A DNA stretch of 64,000 nt. Source: Nocardioides ochotonae. GTDB lineage: Bacteria > Actinomycetota > Actinomycetes > Propionibacteriales > Nocardioidaceae. How positions within the stretch are numbered: the first letter of the stretch is position 1; every line of letters starts with the position of its first letter. A program made the position numbers and the translations under genes. The stretch is taken from assembly GCF_011420305.2 (NCBI RefSeq), contig NZ_CP061769.1:4079001-4143000 (forward strand), written 5' to 3'. The notes under the pieces were generated by a model, which did not search any database, was not told the origin of the DNA, and saw only the letters and a program-made list of their open reading frames with translations. Shown one piece after another: positions 24,939 through 36,480 of the stretch.

Positions 24939-26234
24939 CTAGTCAGGCGGTGTCGACCGGTCGGTGAGCGCGGCGAGCACCCGGGCCGCCTTCCAGCCCG
25001 CCTCGGCGTGCTCGCTCGCCACCTCGGAGTGGACGGTGACGCCGCCGCCGGTGCCGAGCTGCCAGGTCCCGTCGCCGGTGGTGGTCAGCGAGCGGATCAC
25101 CACCCCGAGGTCGGCGGTGCCGTCGGCGCCGATCCGCCCGAACGCCCCGGCGTAGGCGCCGCGCGGGGTCGCCTCGACCTCCGCGATCACCTCCATCGTG
25201 CGCAGCTTGGGCGCCCCGGTCATCGAGCCGGCCGGGAAGAGCGTCCGCAGCGCGGCGAGCGTCGAGACCTCCGGGCGCAACCGGCCGCGCACCGTGGAGA
25301 CCAGCTGGTGCACCGCGGCGTACGACTCGACCTGCAGGAGGTGCGGCACCTCGACGGTCCCGGGCTCGCAGACCATGGCCAGGTCGTTGCGCAGCAGGTC
25401 GAGGATCATCAGGTTCTCGGCGCGGAAGCGCGGGTGGGTGGCCAGCTCGGCGCGGGCGCGCGCGTCCTGCTCCGGGGTCGCGCCACGCGCGGTGGTGCCC
25501 TTGATCGGGCGGGTCTCCACGGTGCGGTCGGCGCCGACCACGGCGTACCGCTCGGGGCTGGAGCTGAGCAGCCAGGCCTCGGCGCCGGGCAGGTCGTGCT
25601 GCACGAAGCCGGCGTACGGCGCAGGGTTGGCCGCGCGCAGGCGCAGGTACGCCGCGGCGGGGGTGAGGTCGCTGCGGGCGGTCACCCGGTGGGTCAGGTT
25701 GACCTCGTAGGTGTTGCCGGCGTGCAGGTGCTCCTGCACGCGCGCGAACGCGGCGCGGTAGGACGCGGGGACCTCGGGGTCGGCCGGGACCCGGGGCGCG
25801 CCGGACGGGGACTCGGCGTCGGGGCCACCCGGACGACCGGGGAGCAGGTGCACCCGAGAAGGGCGCATCCACACCGCGTCCGGCAGGCCCGCGCCGTCGC
25901 GGCGCGAGGGGTGGGCGGGGAGGTCGGGGCGCGCGGCGTAGCCGAAGAAGCCGAACCACTGCGCGTCGGCGGGGCCGTCGTCCAGCTCGGCCTCGAGCAC
26001 CGCGAACGGGTCGTCGCCGACCACCTCCGCGCGCCCGTCGGTGTGGCGGGTGACCTCCCGGGCGGCGGCGTCGTAGCTGAGCGAGACGTCGTCGTCGGCC
26101 AGCCAGCCGACGTGGGAGCGGTGCCCCGACCACGCCCGGCCACCGCCGCCGTCGAGCCAGAAGCAGCGGCGGTGCGCGGCAGTGAGGCCCGGCAGCCAGT
26201 CTGCGGGGTCGCCGGTCAGGTCGGGGGCGCTCAC
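24939..26234 (-). CDS. pabB: Aminodeoxychorismate synthase component I
   Basis: 431 residues. Converts chorismate plus ammonia to 4-amino-4-deoxychorismate for folate. The chorismate-binding domain has RPIKGTTARG, ENLMILDLLRNDLAMV, LFPAGSMTGAPKLRTMEVI and [28 protein letters not shown] carries the Lys that PabB enzymes use in catalysis, separating it from anthranilate synthase. GTG 26234 overlaps the pabA stop as GTGA. No PabC lyase is nearby. The N-terminal part is shorter and less conserved, as in other PabB proteins. Confidence 0.88.
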   Translation of the reverse strand: MSAPDLTGDPADWLPGLTAAHRRCFWLDGGGGRAWSGHRSHVGWLADDDVSLSYDAAAREVTRHTDGRAEVVGDDPFAVLEAELDDGPADAQWFGFFGYAARPDLPAHPSRRDGAGLPDAVWMRPSRVHLLPGRPGGPDAESPSGAPRVPADPEVPASYRAAFARVQEHLHAGNTYEVNLTHRVTARSDLTPAAAYLRLRAANPAPYAGFVQHDLPGAEAWLLSSSPERYAVVGADRTVETRPIKGTTARGATPEQDARARAELATHPRFRAENLMILDLLRNDLAMVCEPGTVEVPHLLQVESYAAVHQLVSTVRGRLRPEVSTLAALRTLFPAGSMTGAPKLRTMEVIAEVEATPRGAYAGAFGRIGADGTADLGVVIRSLTTTGDGTWQLGTGGGVTVHSEVASEHAEAGWKAARVLAALTDRSTPPD

Positions 26235-26806
26235 CGGGTGCCGACCAGGAAGTTCGCGACCAGTGCGGCGCCGTGCTCGGAGAGCACCGACTCGGGGTGG
26301 AACTGCACGCCGACCAGCGGCAGCGAGCGGTGCGCCACGCCCATCACCAGCCCGGACACGGTGTCGGTGGCGGTCACCCGCAGGCAGTCGGGGACCTCGA
26401 GCGCGGCCAGCGAGTGGTAGCGCACCGCCGCGAACCCCTGCGGCAGCCCGGCGAACAGGCCGCGCCCGTCGTGCTCGACGCGCGCCAGGACGCCGTGCCC
26501 CGGCGCGACGCGCCCCACCCGCCCGCCGTACGACGTGACCAGGCCCTGCATGCCCAGGCACACGCCGAGCACCGGCCGGGTGGCGGCGGCGAGCACCGCG
26601 CGGCCGACGGCGAAGTCGCGGGGCGAGTCCGGGGTGCCCGGCCCGGGCGAGAGCACCACGTGGGAGTGGGCCAGGACATCGGCGGCCTCGACCTCGTCGT
26701 GCTGCACCACCCGCGGCAGCGTCCCGGTCACCGCGGCCACGAGGTGCGCGAGGTTCCAGGTGTAGGAGTCGTGGTGGTCGACCACCACGACGTCCGCTCC
26801 GGTCAC
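26231..26806 (-). CDS. pabA: Glutamine amidotransferase of aminodeoxychorismate synthase (PabA/TrpG type)
   Basis: 191 residues. Releases ammonia from glutamine for PabB. The class I amidotransferase triad is visible: Cys83 in GVCLGMQG, His170 and Glu172 in FHPES, plus the oxyanion loop LSPGPGTPD. Its gene directly precedes and overlaps pabB, so PabA is a better name than TrpG. GTG 26806 has TAGATT 6 nt upstream on the minus strand and no Shine-Dalgarno. Confidence 0.9.
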   Translation of the reverse strand: MTGADVVVVDHHDSYTWNLAHLVAAVTGTLPRVVQHDEVEAADVLAHSHVVLSPGPGTPDSPRDFAVGRAVLAAATRPVLGVCLGMQGLVTSYGGRVGRVAPGHGVLARVEHDGRGLFAGLPQGFAAVRYHSLAALEVPDCLRVTATDTVSGLVMGVAHRSLPLVGVQFHPESVLSEHGAALVANFLVGTR

Positions 26807-26977
26807 GGCCGGAATCTACCGCGCCCGCCCGGGCGCCGATCGGGCCGTGCGGGACACGGCACGTTCACGTCGGCGACGCCCGGCGGCAGCCGCGGCGCCT
26901 CCCGTTGATCACCCCTCTTGGCAAGGGTTCCGGCGAGCCCGTCCTCCGCGGGCGAACCAGTGAAAGGCGAGTCCTTC

Positions 26978-29900
26978 GTGACCAAGAAGCGAACGGCAGC
27001 GGCCATTGCGGCGGTTGCCTCCACGAGCGTGCTGGGCGGCCTGCTGCCCGGCGTGATGAGCCCGGCCAGCGCCGGCGCGCAGCACCCCAACGTCGAACCG
27101 GTCCTCGGCGGCCCGGTCCTGATCTCCGAGATCGCCAACGGCGGCGCCGGGGCGAGCCCCCAGGCCGCCCGGGTGTCGGGAGACAACTTCATCGAGATCG
27201 CCAACCGGGGCGCCGAGCCGGTCGACATCTCCGGCTACCGGATCCTGCGCTGCGGACAGACCGGCGACCTCTACGGCCCGCAGAAGGTCGTGCCCGCCGG
27301 CACCGTCCTGGCCCCGGGCGACACCTACACCGTCAGCGGCCCCACCGCGAGCGAGCGGATCGCGCGCGACGACGTCTACGATGCCACCGGCGCCAACCTG
27401 CACGAGTTCGGCTTCGGCGCCCTGCTGGAGAGCCCCGACGAGCGGGTCCTCGACCGGGTCGGGTTCTACCACCCGAGCGTGCTGAGCGAGTGCGGCATGA
27501 GCGACCGTGCCCTGGCCCGCCCCCTGGACCACCGGCTCGATCAGAGCCACCAGCGCGTCGCCACCACCGGCGACGTCGAGCGGGACTGGATCGTCGCCGT
27601 GCGCACGCCGGACGCCCCGAACGCCGCGGCCGACGCCCCGACGCCGGTGGTGCCCGCACCGGTGCGCATCACCGAGGTGGCCAACGAGTCCAGCACCAGC
27701 ACCGCGGACAGCTTCGTCGAGCTCACCAACACCGGCGAGCAGAGTGCCGACATCAGCGGCTGGCGGCTCTACCGCTGCGGCGAGAACGGCACCACCTACC
27801 TGCAGAACGCCGCCCTGCCGGACGGCGTCCTGGCCCCGGGCGAGTCCTACCTGGTGGCGCACGCCGCCGGCGCGTACGCCGGGCGGGCCGACGCGACGTA
27901 CTCCTCGGGGATGCACTTCCGCGACTTCGGCGTGATGCTGGTACGCCCCGACGAGTCGATCGCAGACCGGTTCAGCTCCTACGCCAACCGCACCTCGATG
28001 TGCACCGACGGCTCCTCGGTGCCGGTCGACGCCGACAACCTGCAGGACGAGTCCTACCACCGGGTCGGCGACACCGGCGACAACGCCCGCGACTTCGTGC
28101 TGGCCACCACCCGCACTCCCGGGGTGCACACCGCGCGCGAGGAGCTGAGCGTCGTCGACCGCGGCGGGTTCACGCACTCGGCGGTCCGGATCTCCGAGAT
28201 CGCCGACTCCGGCCCCGCGGGTGACGACGACGAGTTCGTCGAGCTGGCCAACTACGGCACCGAGCCGGTCAACCTCTCCGGCTGGTCGCTGACCCGCTGC
28301 GAGGCCACCGGCCGCGGCAACGCCGGCCACCAGGTCGCCGACCTCGGCGACGTGACGCTGCGCCCGGGCGAGGTGTACCTCGCCACCGACGACGGCGCCC
28401 CGGCCGCGTTGCGCGAGCTCGCCGACGCGACGTACCGCACCGGGCTGGCACAGAACGCCTCCGGCATGTACCTGCGCGACCCGCAGGGCCGCAAGGTCGA
28501 CGCGGCGGGCATCTACCCCACCGTCCCCTTCAGCCCGTGCGTGATCGGCTCGGAGCTGCGCGCCGGCGCCAAGCAGGACCTGGGCGAGTCCTTCCAGCGC
28601 GCCCGCACCACCGGCGACAACGAGGAGGACTTCGTGATCGCGGCCCGCACCCCGGGCGAGCTGGCCGACGTGGCCTGGGTCGACCCCACCGAGCCGCTTC
28701 CGGGCGAGACCGACCCCGTCGACCTCGACGTCGCCACCGCCCCCGGGACCCCGCAGGCCTCCGCCAAGGTCCGCGGCGGCGCCTACTCCGCCCAGGTCGT
28801 GGCACCCGCCGCGGACGGCCCGCTCGACCTCGAGGTCCGCCGCGGCGCACCGGTGGACGCGGCCCAGGTCGACCTCGCCGCGGCTCGGGTCTTCGGCGGC
28901 GCCACCTCGCGCCGGGTCCCGGCACGCCTGGCGGTCGCCGGCGAACGGCGCCTGCGCGACACCGGTGCCGGCCTCGCGGCCCGGGCGGACGGCTACGGCT
29001 ACCCGTTCCTGCGCTTCGCCGTACCGGCCACCGAGATGCCCGAGGAGGGCCTCGAGTTCACCTTCTCCACCCCCACCCGGGAGCGCAACGACGTGCAGAT
29101 GCACGCCTGGGACGGCGAGGAGTGGACGCTGCTCACCCACGCCACCGCCGACGCCGACGGCCACGTCACCCTGGTCGGCGCCCTGGGTGCCCAGCACCTC
29201 GTCGACGGCGAGCTGAACGTCCTGGTCATCGACGGCCCCCGCGTCGCCGGCGGCCTGGTCGAGGAGATCGGCGTGACCGACCGCGCGTTCGCCGACCCGG
29301 CCGACTACGACTGGGCCCTGAACCACATGAGCGACACCCAGTTCCTCTCCGAGGCCTTCCGCGAGCCGTTCCGCCGGATGGCGACCTGGGTCGTGGCCAA
29401 CCACGAGGCCCGCAAGATCGGCTACAGCACCAACACCGGCGACCTCATCCAGAACTGGATGCAGGCCAACGCCGACCCGCGGCGCGCCGAGAAGGAGTTC
29501 GCCGCGGCCCGGCGCATCCACGACCTGCTCAACGACGCCGGCGTCCCCAACGGCGTGCTGCCGGGCAACCACGACAACTTCTGGGGCCGCGACAACACGC
29601 TGTACAACGAGTACTTCGGCCCCGCGGCGTACGCCGAGCAGGAGTGGTACGGCGCCCCGTGGCGCCGCGGCGACAACTCCGCGCACTACGACTTCGTGAC
29701 CGAGAGCGGCATCGACTACCTGATGCTGTCGCTGCCCTACCGGCCCACCACGGCGCAGCTGACCTGGGCCCGCGAGATCGCGGCGACCTACCCGCACCAC
29801 AACGTGGTCCTGCTGACCCACTCCTACCTCGACACCCAGGGCAACATCGAGAACCTGTCCAACCGGGTCACCGCACGCGGCCACCGGGTGTGGAGCGAGG

Positions 29901-31165
29901 TCGTCGCCCCGAGCGACAACGTCTTCCTGGTCCTCGGCGGGCACTACCACGGCGTCGCCACCAAGTACGGCGACCCGGTGACCGGGGAGCAGTCGGACGC
30001 GATCGACATCGCCGCCGACACCGTCGCGGTGCGCAACGTCGGCGAGGCGGGCCGCACGGTCGTGCAGATGCTGGCCGACTACCAGGGCTACCGCTCCACC
30101 GTGCCCGAGGCCCGCGCCGACACCCTCGACCGCGACACCGGCTTCCAGCGGCTGCTGCAGTTCGACGTCGACGCCGAGCTGATGGGCGTCAACGCCTACT
30201 CGCCGCACCTGGACTCCTTCGAGGCCTACAAGTACGACGAGCCCGGCATGCGGGGCACCCCCGCCGCGGGATTCGAGGACGGCCGCTACCACGCCCACGA
30301 CGACGAGTTCGTCGCCAGCATCGACCTGATGGTCACCAAGCACCTGCGCGCCGAGGACTGGGGCCTGACCGCCGCGTCCCGGCCGGTGCTGGAGCGCAGC
30401 GTCGCCGCGGGCACGACCGTGCCGGTCGAGCTCGCGGACCCCGTGGCCGGCGAGCGCTGGTACGCCGCGGTCGTCGACGCGAACGGCCGTCGGGCCGTCT
30501 CGGTGCCGGTGAGCGTCGACCTCGCCGAGGTCGACGGTGTCGCCTCCGCGGTGCGCCTCACCTCCACCCGCACCAGCCAGCGCCTCGACGCCGAGGAGCA
30601 GGACCGCGCCCAGCTGCGCGCCCGGATCACCACCGCGACGCCGGTCTCTGACGGCGTGCACGGCACGGTCGACTTCCTGGCCGGCGAGGTGGTCCTCGGC
30701 TCGGTCGAGGTGGCCGACGGGGAGGCCGAGCTCCGGGTCGGGGCCGACCTGCCGGTCGGCGAGCACCTGCTGACCGCCCGCTTCGTCCCCGCCGACGAGA
30801 CGGTGGTCGCCGCGTCCACGTCGGGGTCCGTGCTGCTCACCGTCGAGGCGCCCGCCCCCGCGGGCAAGGCCCCCTCGGTCGCCGGGGCCACGCTGGCCCG
30901 GACGACGGTCGCCCACGGCACCCGCGCCCTGCTGCGGGTCACCGTGGCCACCACCGGTCCCACCGCGACCGGGCGGGTCCGCGTCACGCTCACCTCGCGG
31001 GACCGCACCCGCACCCGCACCGTGGGAGCCCGTCTGGTCGACGGCCGGGTCAGCATCCGGCTGCCCCGCCTCGCCCGGGGCACCTGGCGCGTCGCCACGA
31101 CGTACCGCGGTTCGGATCTGGTGGCCGCCGACCGGGCGCCGGCACTCCGCCTGCGGGTGCGCTGA
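26978..31165 (+). CDS. Secreted protein with three lamin-tail domains and a calcineurin-like phosphoesterase
   Basis: 1395 residues. GTG 26978 gives a Sec signal peptide (VTKKRTAAAIAAVASTSVLGG...ASAGA) and a GAAAGG-like ribosome site; the frame open further upstream is non-conserved. Three lamin-tail domains at about 47-190, 228-370 and 403-545 share a V-x-I-S/T-E-x-A opening and an APG/RPGE-Y strand. A metallophosphoesterase domain follows at about 777-1000: DTQF (777-790), STNTGDLIQNW, PGNHDNFWG, THSYLD and GGHYHG supply the metal ligands. The C-terminal 170 residues are Ig-like. A phosphatase or nuclease exported to bind surface or DNA is likely. No sorting motif is visible. Confidence 0.85.
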   Translation: MTKKRTAAAIAAVASTSVLGGLLPGVMSPASAGAQHPNVEPVLGGPVLISEIANGGAGASPQAARVSGDNFIEIANRGAEPVDISGYRILRCGQTGDLYGPQKVVPAGTVLAPGDTYTVSGPTASERIARDDVYDATGANLHEFGFGALLESPDERVLDRVGFYHPSVLSECGMSDRALARPLDHRLDQSHQRVATTGDVERDWIVAVRTPDAPNAAADAPTPVVPAPVRITEVANESSTSTADSFVELTNTGEQSADISGWRLYRCGENGTTYLQNAALPDGVLAPGESYLVAHAAGAYAGRADATYSSGMHFRDFGVMLVRPDESIADRFSSYANRTSMCTDGSSVPVDADNLQDESYHRVGDTGDNARDFVLATTRTPGVHTAREELSVVDRGGFTHSAVRISEIADSGPAGDDDEFVELANYGTEPVNLSGWSLTRCEATGRGNAGHQVADLGDVTLRPGEVYLATDDGAPAALRELADATYRTGLAQNASGMYLRDPQGRKVDAAGIYPTVPFSPCVIGSELRAGAKQDLGESFQRARTTGDNEEDFVIAARTPGELADVAWVDPTEPLPGETDPVDLDVATAPGTPQASAKVRGGAYSAQVVAPAADGPLDLEVRRGAPVDAAQVDLAAARVFGGATSRRVPARLAVAGERRLRDTGAGLAARADGYGYPFLRFAVPATEMPEEGLEFTFSTPTRERNDVQMHAWDGEEWTLLTHATADADGHVTLVGALGAQHLVDGELNVLVIDGPRVAGGLVEEIGVTDRAFADPADYDWALNHMSDTQFLSEAFREPFRRMATWVVANHEARKIGYSTNTGDLIQNWMQANADPRRAEKEFAAARRIHDLLNDAGVPNGVLPGNHDNFWGRDNTLYNEYFGPAAYAEQEWYGAPWRRGDNSAHYDFVTESGIDYLMLSLPYRPTTAQLTWAREIAATYPHHNVVLLTHSYLDTQGNIENLSNRVTARGHRVWSEVVAPSDNVFLVLGGHYHGVATKYGDPVTGEQSDAIDIAADTVAVRNVGEAGRTVVQMLADYQGYRSTVPEARADTLDRDTGFQRLLQFDVDAELMGVNAYSPHLDSFEAYKYDEPGMRGTPAAGFEDGRYHAHDDEFVASIDLMVTKHLRAEDWGLTAASRPVLERSVAAGTTVPVELADPVAGERWYAAVVDANGRRAVSVPVSVDLAEVDGVASAVRLTSTRTSQRLDAEEQDRAQLRARITTATPVSDGVHGTVDFLAGEVVLGSVEVADGEAELRVGADLPVGEHLLTARFVPADETVVAASTSGSVLLTVEAPAPAGKAPSVAGATLARTTVAHGTRALLRVTVATTGPTATGRVRVTLTSRDRTRTRTVGARLVDGRVSIRLPRLARGTWRVATTYRGSDLVAADRAPALRLRVR

Positions 31166-31211
31166 CACCCGGCCGGCGGACCGGGGCGGCGGCGGTGCAG
31201 GATGCGGGCCC

Positions 31212-31622
31212 ATGAGCACTCCCGTGATCGAGACCCCCTCCAGCGCCGGCGTCGCGGAGGCGCTGGCCGTCGCGCAGCGGTGGCTGCCGGCGTTCCTGGC
31301 GGGGCGCCGCGCCGACGACGACGTCTACGCCGAGGGCGTCTCGACCTGGCACAACATCGGGGAGCGGGAGTCGCAGATCCAGCGCACGCCGTCGCGCACC
31401 CGGCAGGTGCAGGCCGGCGCCGACGTCCGCGTCGAGGACGCGCGGCTCAAGGTCTTCGACGGCGGCTGGGTGCTCCAGGCGACGACCGTCGGCACCAACG
31501 CCGCCGGCGAGGCGGTGCGGGTGCCGACCTGCCTGGTCGTCACCCTGCGCGACGGGCGCATCGCACGCTTCGAGGAGTACGCCGACTCCCGGGCCGCCGA
31601 GCGACTCTTCGGCGAAAGGTGA
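31212..31622 (+). CDS. Nuclear transport factor 2 (SnoaL-like) family protein
   Basis: 136 residues, small alpha+beta barrel. A helix (VAEALAVAQRWLPAFLAGR) precedes a curved sheet (DARLKVFDGGWVLQATTVGTN; VPTCLVVTLRDGRIARFEEYAD), a common NTF2 pattern. Such folds bind or isomerise small molecules; no ligand is deducible. CAGGAT (31198-31203) lies 8 nt before the ATG. A perfect 12 bp hairpin starts 1 nt after the stop. Confidence 0.72.
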   Translation: MSTPVIETPSSAGVAEALAVAQRWLPAFLAGRRADDDVYAEGVSTWHNIGERESQIQRTPSRTRQVQAGADVRVEDARLKVFDGGWVLQATTVGTNAAGEAVRVPTCLVVTLRDGRIARFEEYADSRAAERLFGER

Positions 31623-31665
31623 GACAGGGCCCGGGAGGAGCTTCCCCACTCCACCGGGCCCTGTC
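31623..31665. terminator. Strong hairpin between convergent genes
   Basis: Arms GACAGGGCCCGG (31623-31634) and CCGGGCCCTGTC (31654-31665) pair perfectly over 12 bp around a 19 nt loop. Positioned between the stops of two convergent genes, so a bidirectional terminator is likely although there is no T-run. Confidence 0.7.
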
Positions 31666-31703
31666 CCGTCTGTGACCTGCGCGAGGACTCCCCGGAGGGG
31701 TCT

Positions 31704-33608
31704 TCAGTCGAGCAGGAGGTCGGCGACGAGGTCGTGCAGGATCTCGAAGCCACGCTCGGTCAGGATCGACTCGGCGTGGAACTGGATCCCACGATAGTGG
31801 GGACCCCGCACCAGATGCACGTCACCCGTCTCGCCATCTGATTCGACGCTGACGCCGGCGGGCAGCTCGGTGCCCTCCGCGACCCGTCCGACGAAGGTGT
31901 TGTAGAAGCCGACGCGCTCGGTGCGGCGCCCGATCCGCACCGGCGACTGGGTGCCCTGGAAGACGATGTCCTTGAACGCCAGCGGGATCCCGAGGCGGTG
32001 GCACAGCGCCTGGTGGCCCAGGCAGACGGCGAGGAACGGCTGCTCGGCGGCGAGCAGCTCGTCGACCGCGGCGCGCAGGTGGGCCATCTTGGGGTCGGCG
32101 TCGTCGCGGGGGTCGCCGGGGCCGGGCCCGACGAGCACCAGGTCGTAGCCGCTCAGGCAACCCGGCCGGTAGTCCTCGTGGCGCACCACGTCGCTGTGCA
32201 TGCCGAGCACCCGCAGCACGTGGCGCAGCATGTTCACGAAGTCGTCGTCGCCGTCGAGGATCACCGCGCTCTTGCCGCGCAGGCCGGGCTCGGGCGAGAC
32301 GCCGGCCTGGTCGGTCAGCCAGAACGTCGAGAGCCGCTGGTTGCGGGCGTTGAGCGCGAGCAGCACGTCCTCGTCGAGGACCAGCTCGCCGACGTTCACG
32401 TCGGGCACCGGCGCCGGCTCGACCAGGCCGAAGGCGCTGAGGATGCCGCCGGCCTTGGCGTGCGTCTCCGCGACCTCGTACGCCGGGTCGGAGTCGCGCA
32501 CCAGCGTCGCGCCGGCGGTGACCTTGAGGTTGCCCTCGAGGTCGACGTCGGCGGTGCGGATCACGATCGGGCTGTCCACCACCGGGCCACCCTCGGCGTC
32601 ACGTCCCAGCACCGCGAGGGCGGCGCCGTAGTAGCCGCGCCCCTCGGTCTCGTACTTCTTGATCAGGCGGCAGGCGTTGCGGACCGGGCTGCCGGTGACG
32701 GTGGCGGCGTACATCGTGTCGCGCAGGACCTCGCGGGGGTCGCGGGTGGTGCGGCCGGCGAGGAGGTACTCGGTGTGCACGAGGCGGCTCATGGGCTTGA
32801 GGAACGGGCCGAGGACCTGGCCGCCCTGGTCGCAGATGTCGCACATCATCTTGAGCTCTTCGTCGACGACCATGAAGAGCTCGTAGACCTCCTTCTCGTC
32901 GGCGAGGAAGTCCAGCAGCCGCTGCTGGGTGTCCTCGCCGCCGCCGAGGCGGAAGGTGCCGGAGATCGGGTTCATCCGGACGTCGCCGCCGTGGATGGAG
33001 ACGTGCCGCTCGGGGGTGGCGCCGACGAGGTAGCGGTCGCCGGTGAAGAACAGGTAGGTCCAGTACGCCCCGCGCTCGCGCTCCAGGAGCCGCTTGAGGA
33101 CGGCGAGCGCCTTGTCGGCGCCCCAGTCGGCGACCTGGGCGCGGTAGTGGCGCCCGACGACGAGGTTGGCGCCCTCGCCCTGGCCGATCTCATCGCGGAT
33201 GATCGCCTCGACGACCCCGGCGTACTCCTCGTCGGAGGTCTCGAAGCCGCCGCGGTCGGTGAAGGCCACCTCGACGTCGTCGATCGCCTCGACGATCTCG
33301 GCGACGGAGAACTCCAGCTCGGTCTCCACGTCGACCACGACGAGCGGGGTCTGGTCGTCGTGGGCCTCGAAGCCGCGCTCGGCGACCTGGCGGAACGGGA
33401 TCGCGAGCAGCCGGTCGGCGATGTGGCCCTCGGCCGGCGGACCCTCCTCGAGGGGGACGTCGAGCAGCGACTCCACCACGCTGCGCCGACCCCCGACCAG
33501 GCCCACGGTGTCGCGGTCCCCGGCCCGGGTGGAGCGCCGGATGATCGCCCACGCCTCGTGCCCCTGGAGTGCCTTGATGGCGTCCCGGGCAGAGGTCGTC
33601 GCAGTCAT
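31704..33608 (-). CDS. Fused anthranilate synthase-type enzyme (PhzE/TrpEG)
   Basis: 634 residues. A chorismate-binding domain (about 1-420) is fused to a class I glutamine amidotransferase domain (about 430-634). MNPISGTFR, ISAFG-like loops and YAATVTGSPVRNACRLI are in the first; GPGPGDPRDD and CLGHQALCHRLG (nucleophile Cys) plus FHAES in the second, with HAES in place of HPES. Length and motifs follow PhzE (2-amino-2-deoxyisochorismate synthase) and related fused anthranilate synthases. No phenazine or other secondary-metabolite genes adjoin it. The ATG has TAGAGT 6 nt upstream. Product could be anthranilate or ADIC; unresolved. Confidence 0.85.
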   Translation of the reverse strand: MTATTSARDAIKALQGHEAWAIIRRSTRAGDRDTVGLVGGRRSVVESLLDVPLEEGPPAEGHIADRLLAIPFRQVAERGFEAHDDQTPLVVVDVETELEFSVAEIVEAIDDVEVAFTDRGGFETSDEEYAGVVEAIIRDEIGQGEGANLVVGRHYRAQVADWGADKALAVLKRLLERERGAYWTYLFFTGDRYLVGATPERHVSIHGGDVRMNPISGTFRLGGGEDTQQRLLDFLADEKEVYELFMVVDEELKMMCDICDQGGQVLGPFLKPMSRLVHTEYLLAGRTTRDPREVLRDTMYAATVTGSPVRNACRLIKKYETEGRGYYGAALAVLGRDAEGGPVVDSPIVIRTADVDLEGNLKVTAGATLVRDSDPAYEVAETHAKAGGILSAFGLVEPAPVPDVNVGELVLDEDVLLALNARNQRLSTFWLTDQAGVSPEPGLRGKSAVILDGDDDFVNMLRHVLRVLGMHSDVVRHEDYRPGCLSGYDLVLVGPGPGDPRDDADPKMAHLRAAVDELLAAEQPFLAVCLGHQALCHRLGIPLAFKDIVFQGTQSPVRIGRRTERVGFYNTFVGRVAEGTELPAGVSVESDGETGDVHLVRGPHYRGIQFHAESILTERGFEILHDLVADLLLD

Positions 33609-33734
33609 GGCCGAACTCTAGTTGCGCCCCCGTTCGCTGTGACGCGGGGTTGTGGACGCTGGACACGCCTCAGGAGACGTGAGCAGCGTCGACGACGCCG
33701 CGTGACAGGTGGGCGGGACGCCGGCCCGTCGCCG

Positions 33735-34073
33735 CTAGCAGGCCTCCAGCAGCGCCGCGCGGGCGCCGACGTACCGCTCGAGCTCGAGGTCGCGCAGGAC
33801 CCCCTGGAGCTCGCGTCCGGCGCGCCCGAGCTCGTCGAGGTCGTCGAGGTCGTCACCGGTCGAGCCGGCGCCCTGGGCGAGCATCGCGACGCCGTGGACC
33901 TGGTTGGCCAGCGCGGGGCCCCAGCGCTCCCCGGGGTCCTCTGGCAGCGACCGCGCACCGGCGCAGGCCACCTCGCGGTCGTCGGGTTCGTCCTCGTCGA
34001 AGACCAGCCAGCCAACCGCGAAGCCGAGCACCAGGGCCAGGAGCAGCGATCCCACGATCGTCACGATGCGCAT
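33735..34073 (-). CDS. Hypothetical membrane-anchored protein
   Basis: 112 residues. One N-terminal hydrophobic segment (IVTIVGSLLLALVLGFAVGWLVF) followed by an acidic domain of about 85 residues outside the membrane, starting DEDEPDDREVACAGARSLPEDP and ending LEAC. Two or three cysteines. No family recognised. It follows the HelR-like gene by 37 nt on the same strand, with only a weak GGAG ribosome site far upstream. GTG 34076 is an alternative start. Confidence 0.6.
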   Translation of the reverse strand: MRIVTIVGSLLLALVLGFAVGWLVFDEDEPDDREVACAGARSLPEDPGERWGPALANQVHGVAMLAQGAGSTGDDLDDLDELGRAGRELQGVLRDLELERYVGARAALLEAC

Positions 34074-34110
34074 GACGCAGCCGTCCCCGCTCCGCCGGGC
34101 CGCGAAACCC

Positions 34111-36294
<2,184 letters not shown>

Positions 36295-36480
36295 GGATGG
36301 ATCCCCTCGACACACGGTTCCGCTCTACGGACCGGCCTGCGCCGGCTGACCAGCCCTGTCCGCGTCGGCGGTCGGGGCAAGCGAGCAACTGTATCCGGAG
36401 CGTGGCGCGGACCGGAGCGAACCGTCGAGTTCCTGCTCGTCGGTGCGACCCGGCCCACGCCGGCGGGTGATCGGCGACCG

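Noticed and set aside
26807..26977. Possible riboswitch or structured leader before the lamin-tail gene
   Set aside because: Short hairpins (CCCT...AGGG, GCCCG...CGGGC) exist but no known riboswitch core could be recognised.
33605..33622. SOS-like half site CCGAACTCTAGTTGCG before the PhzE-like gene
   Set aside because: Only the left half matches CGAAC; the right half reads GTTGC rather than GTTCG.
36301..36480. Rifamycin-associated element upstream of the HelR-like gene (GGGGCAAGCGAGCAAC)
   Set aside because: Shares only GGGGC and scattered bases with the element; half-site order and symmetry do not fit.
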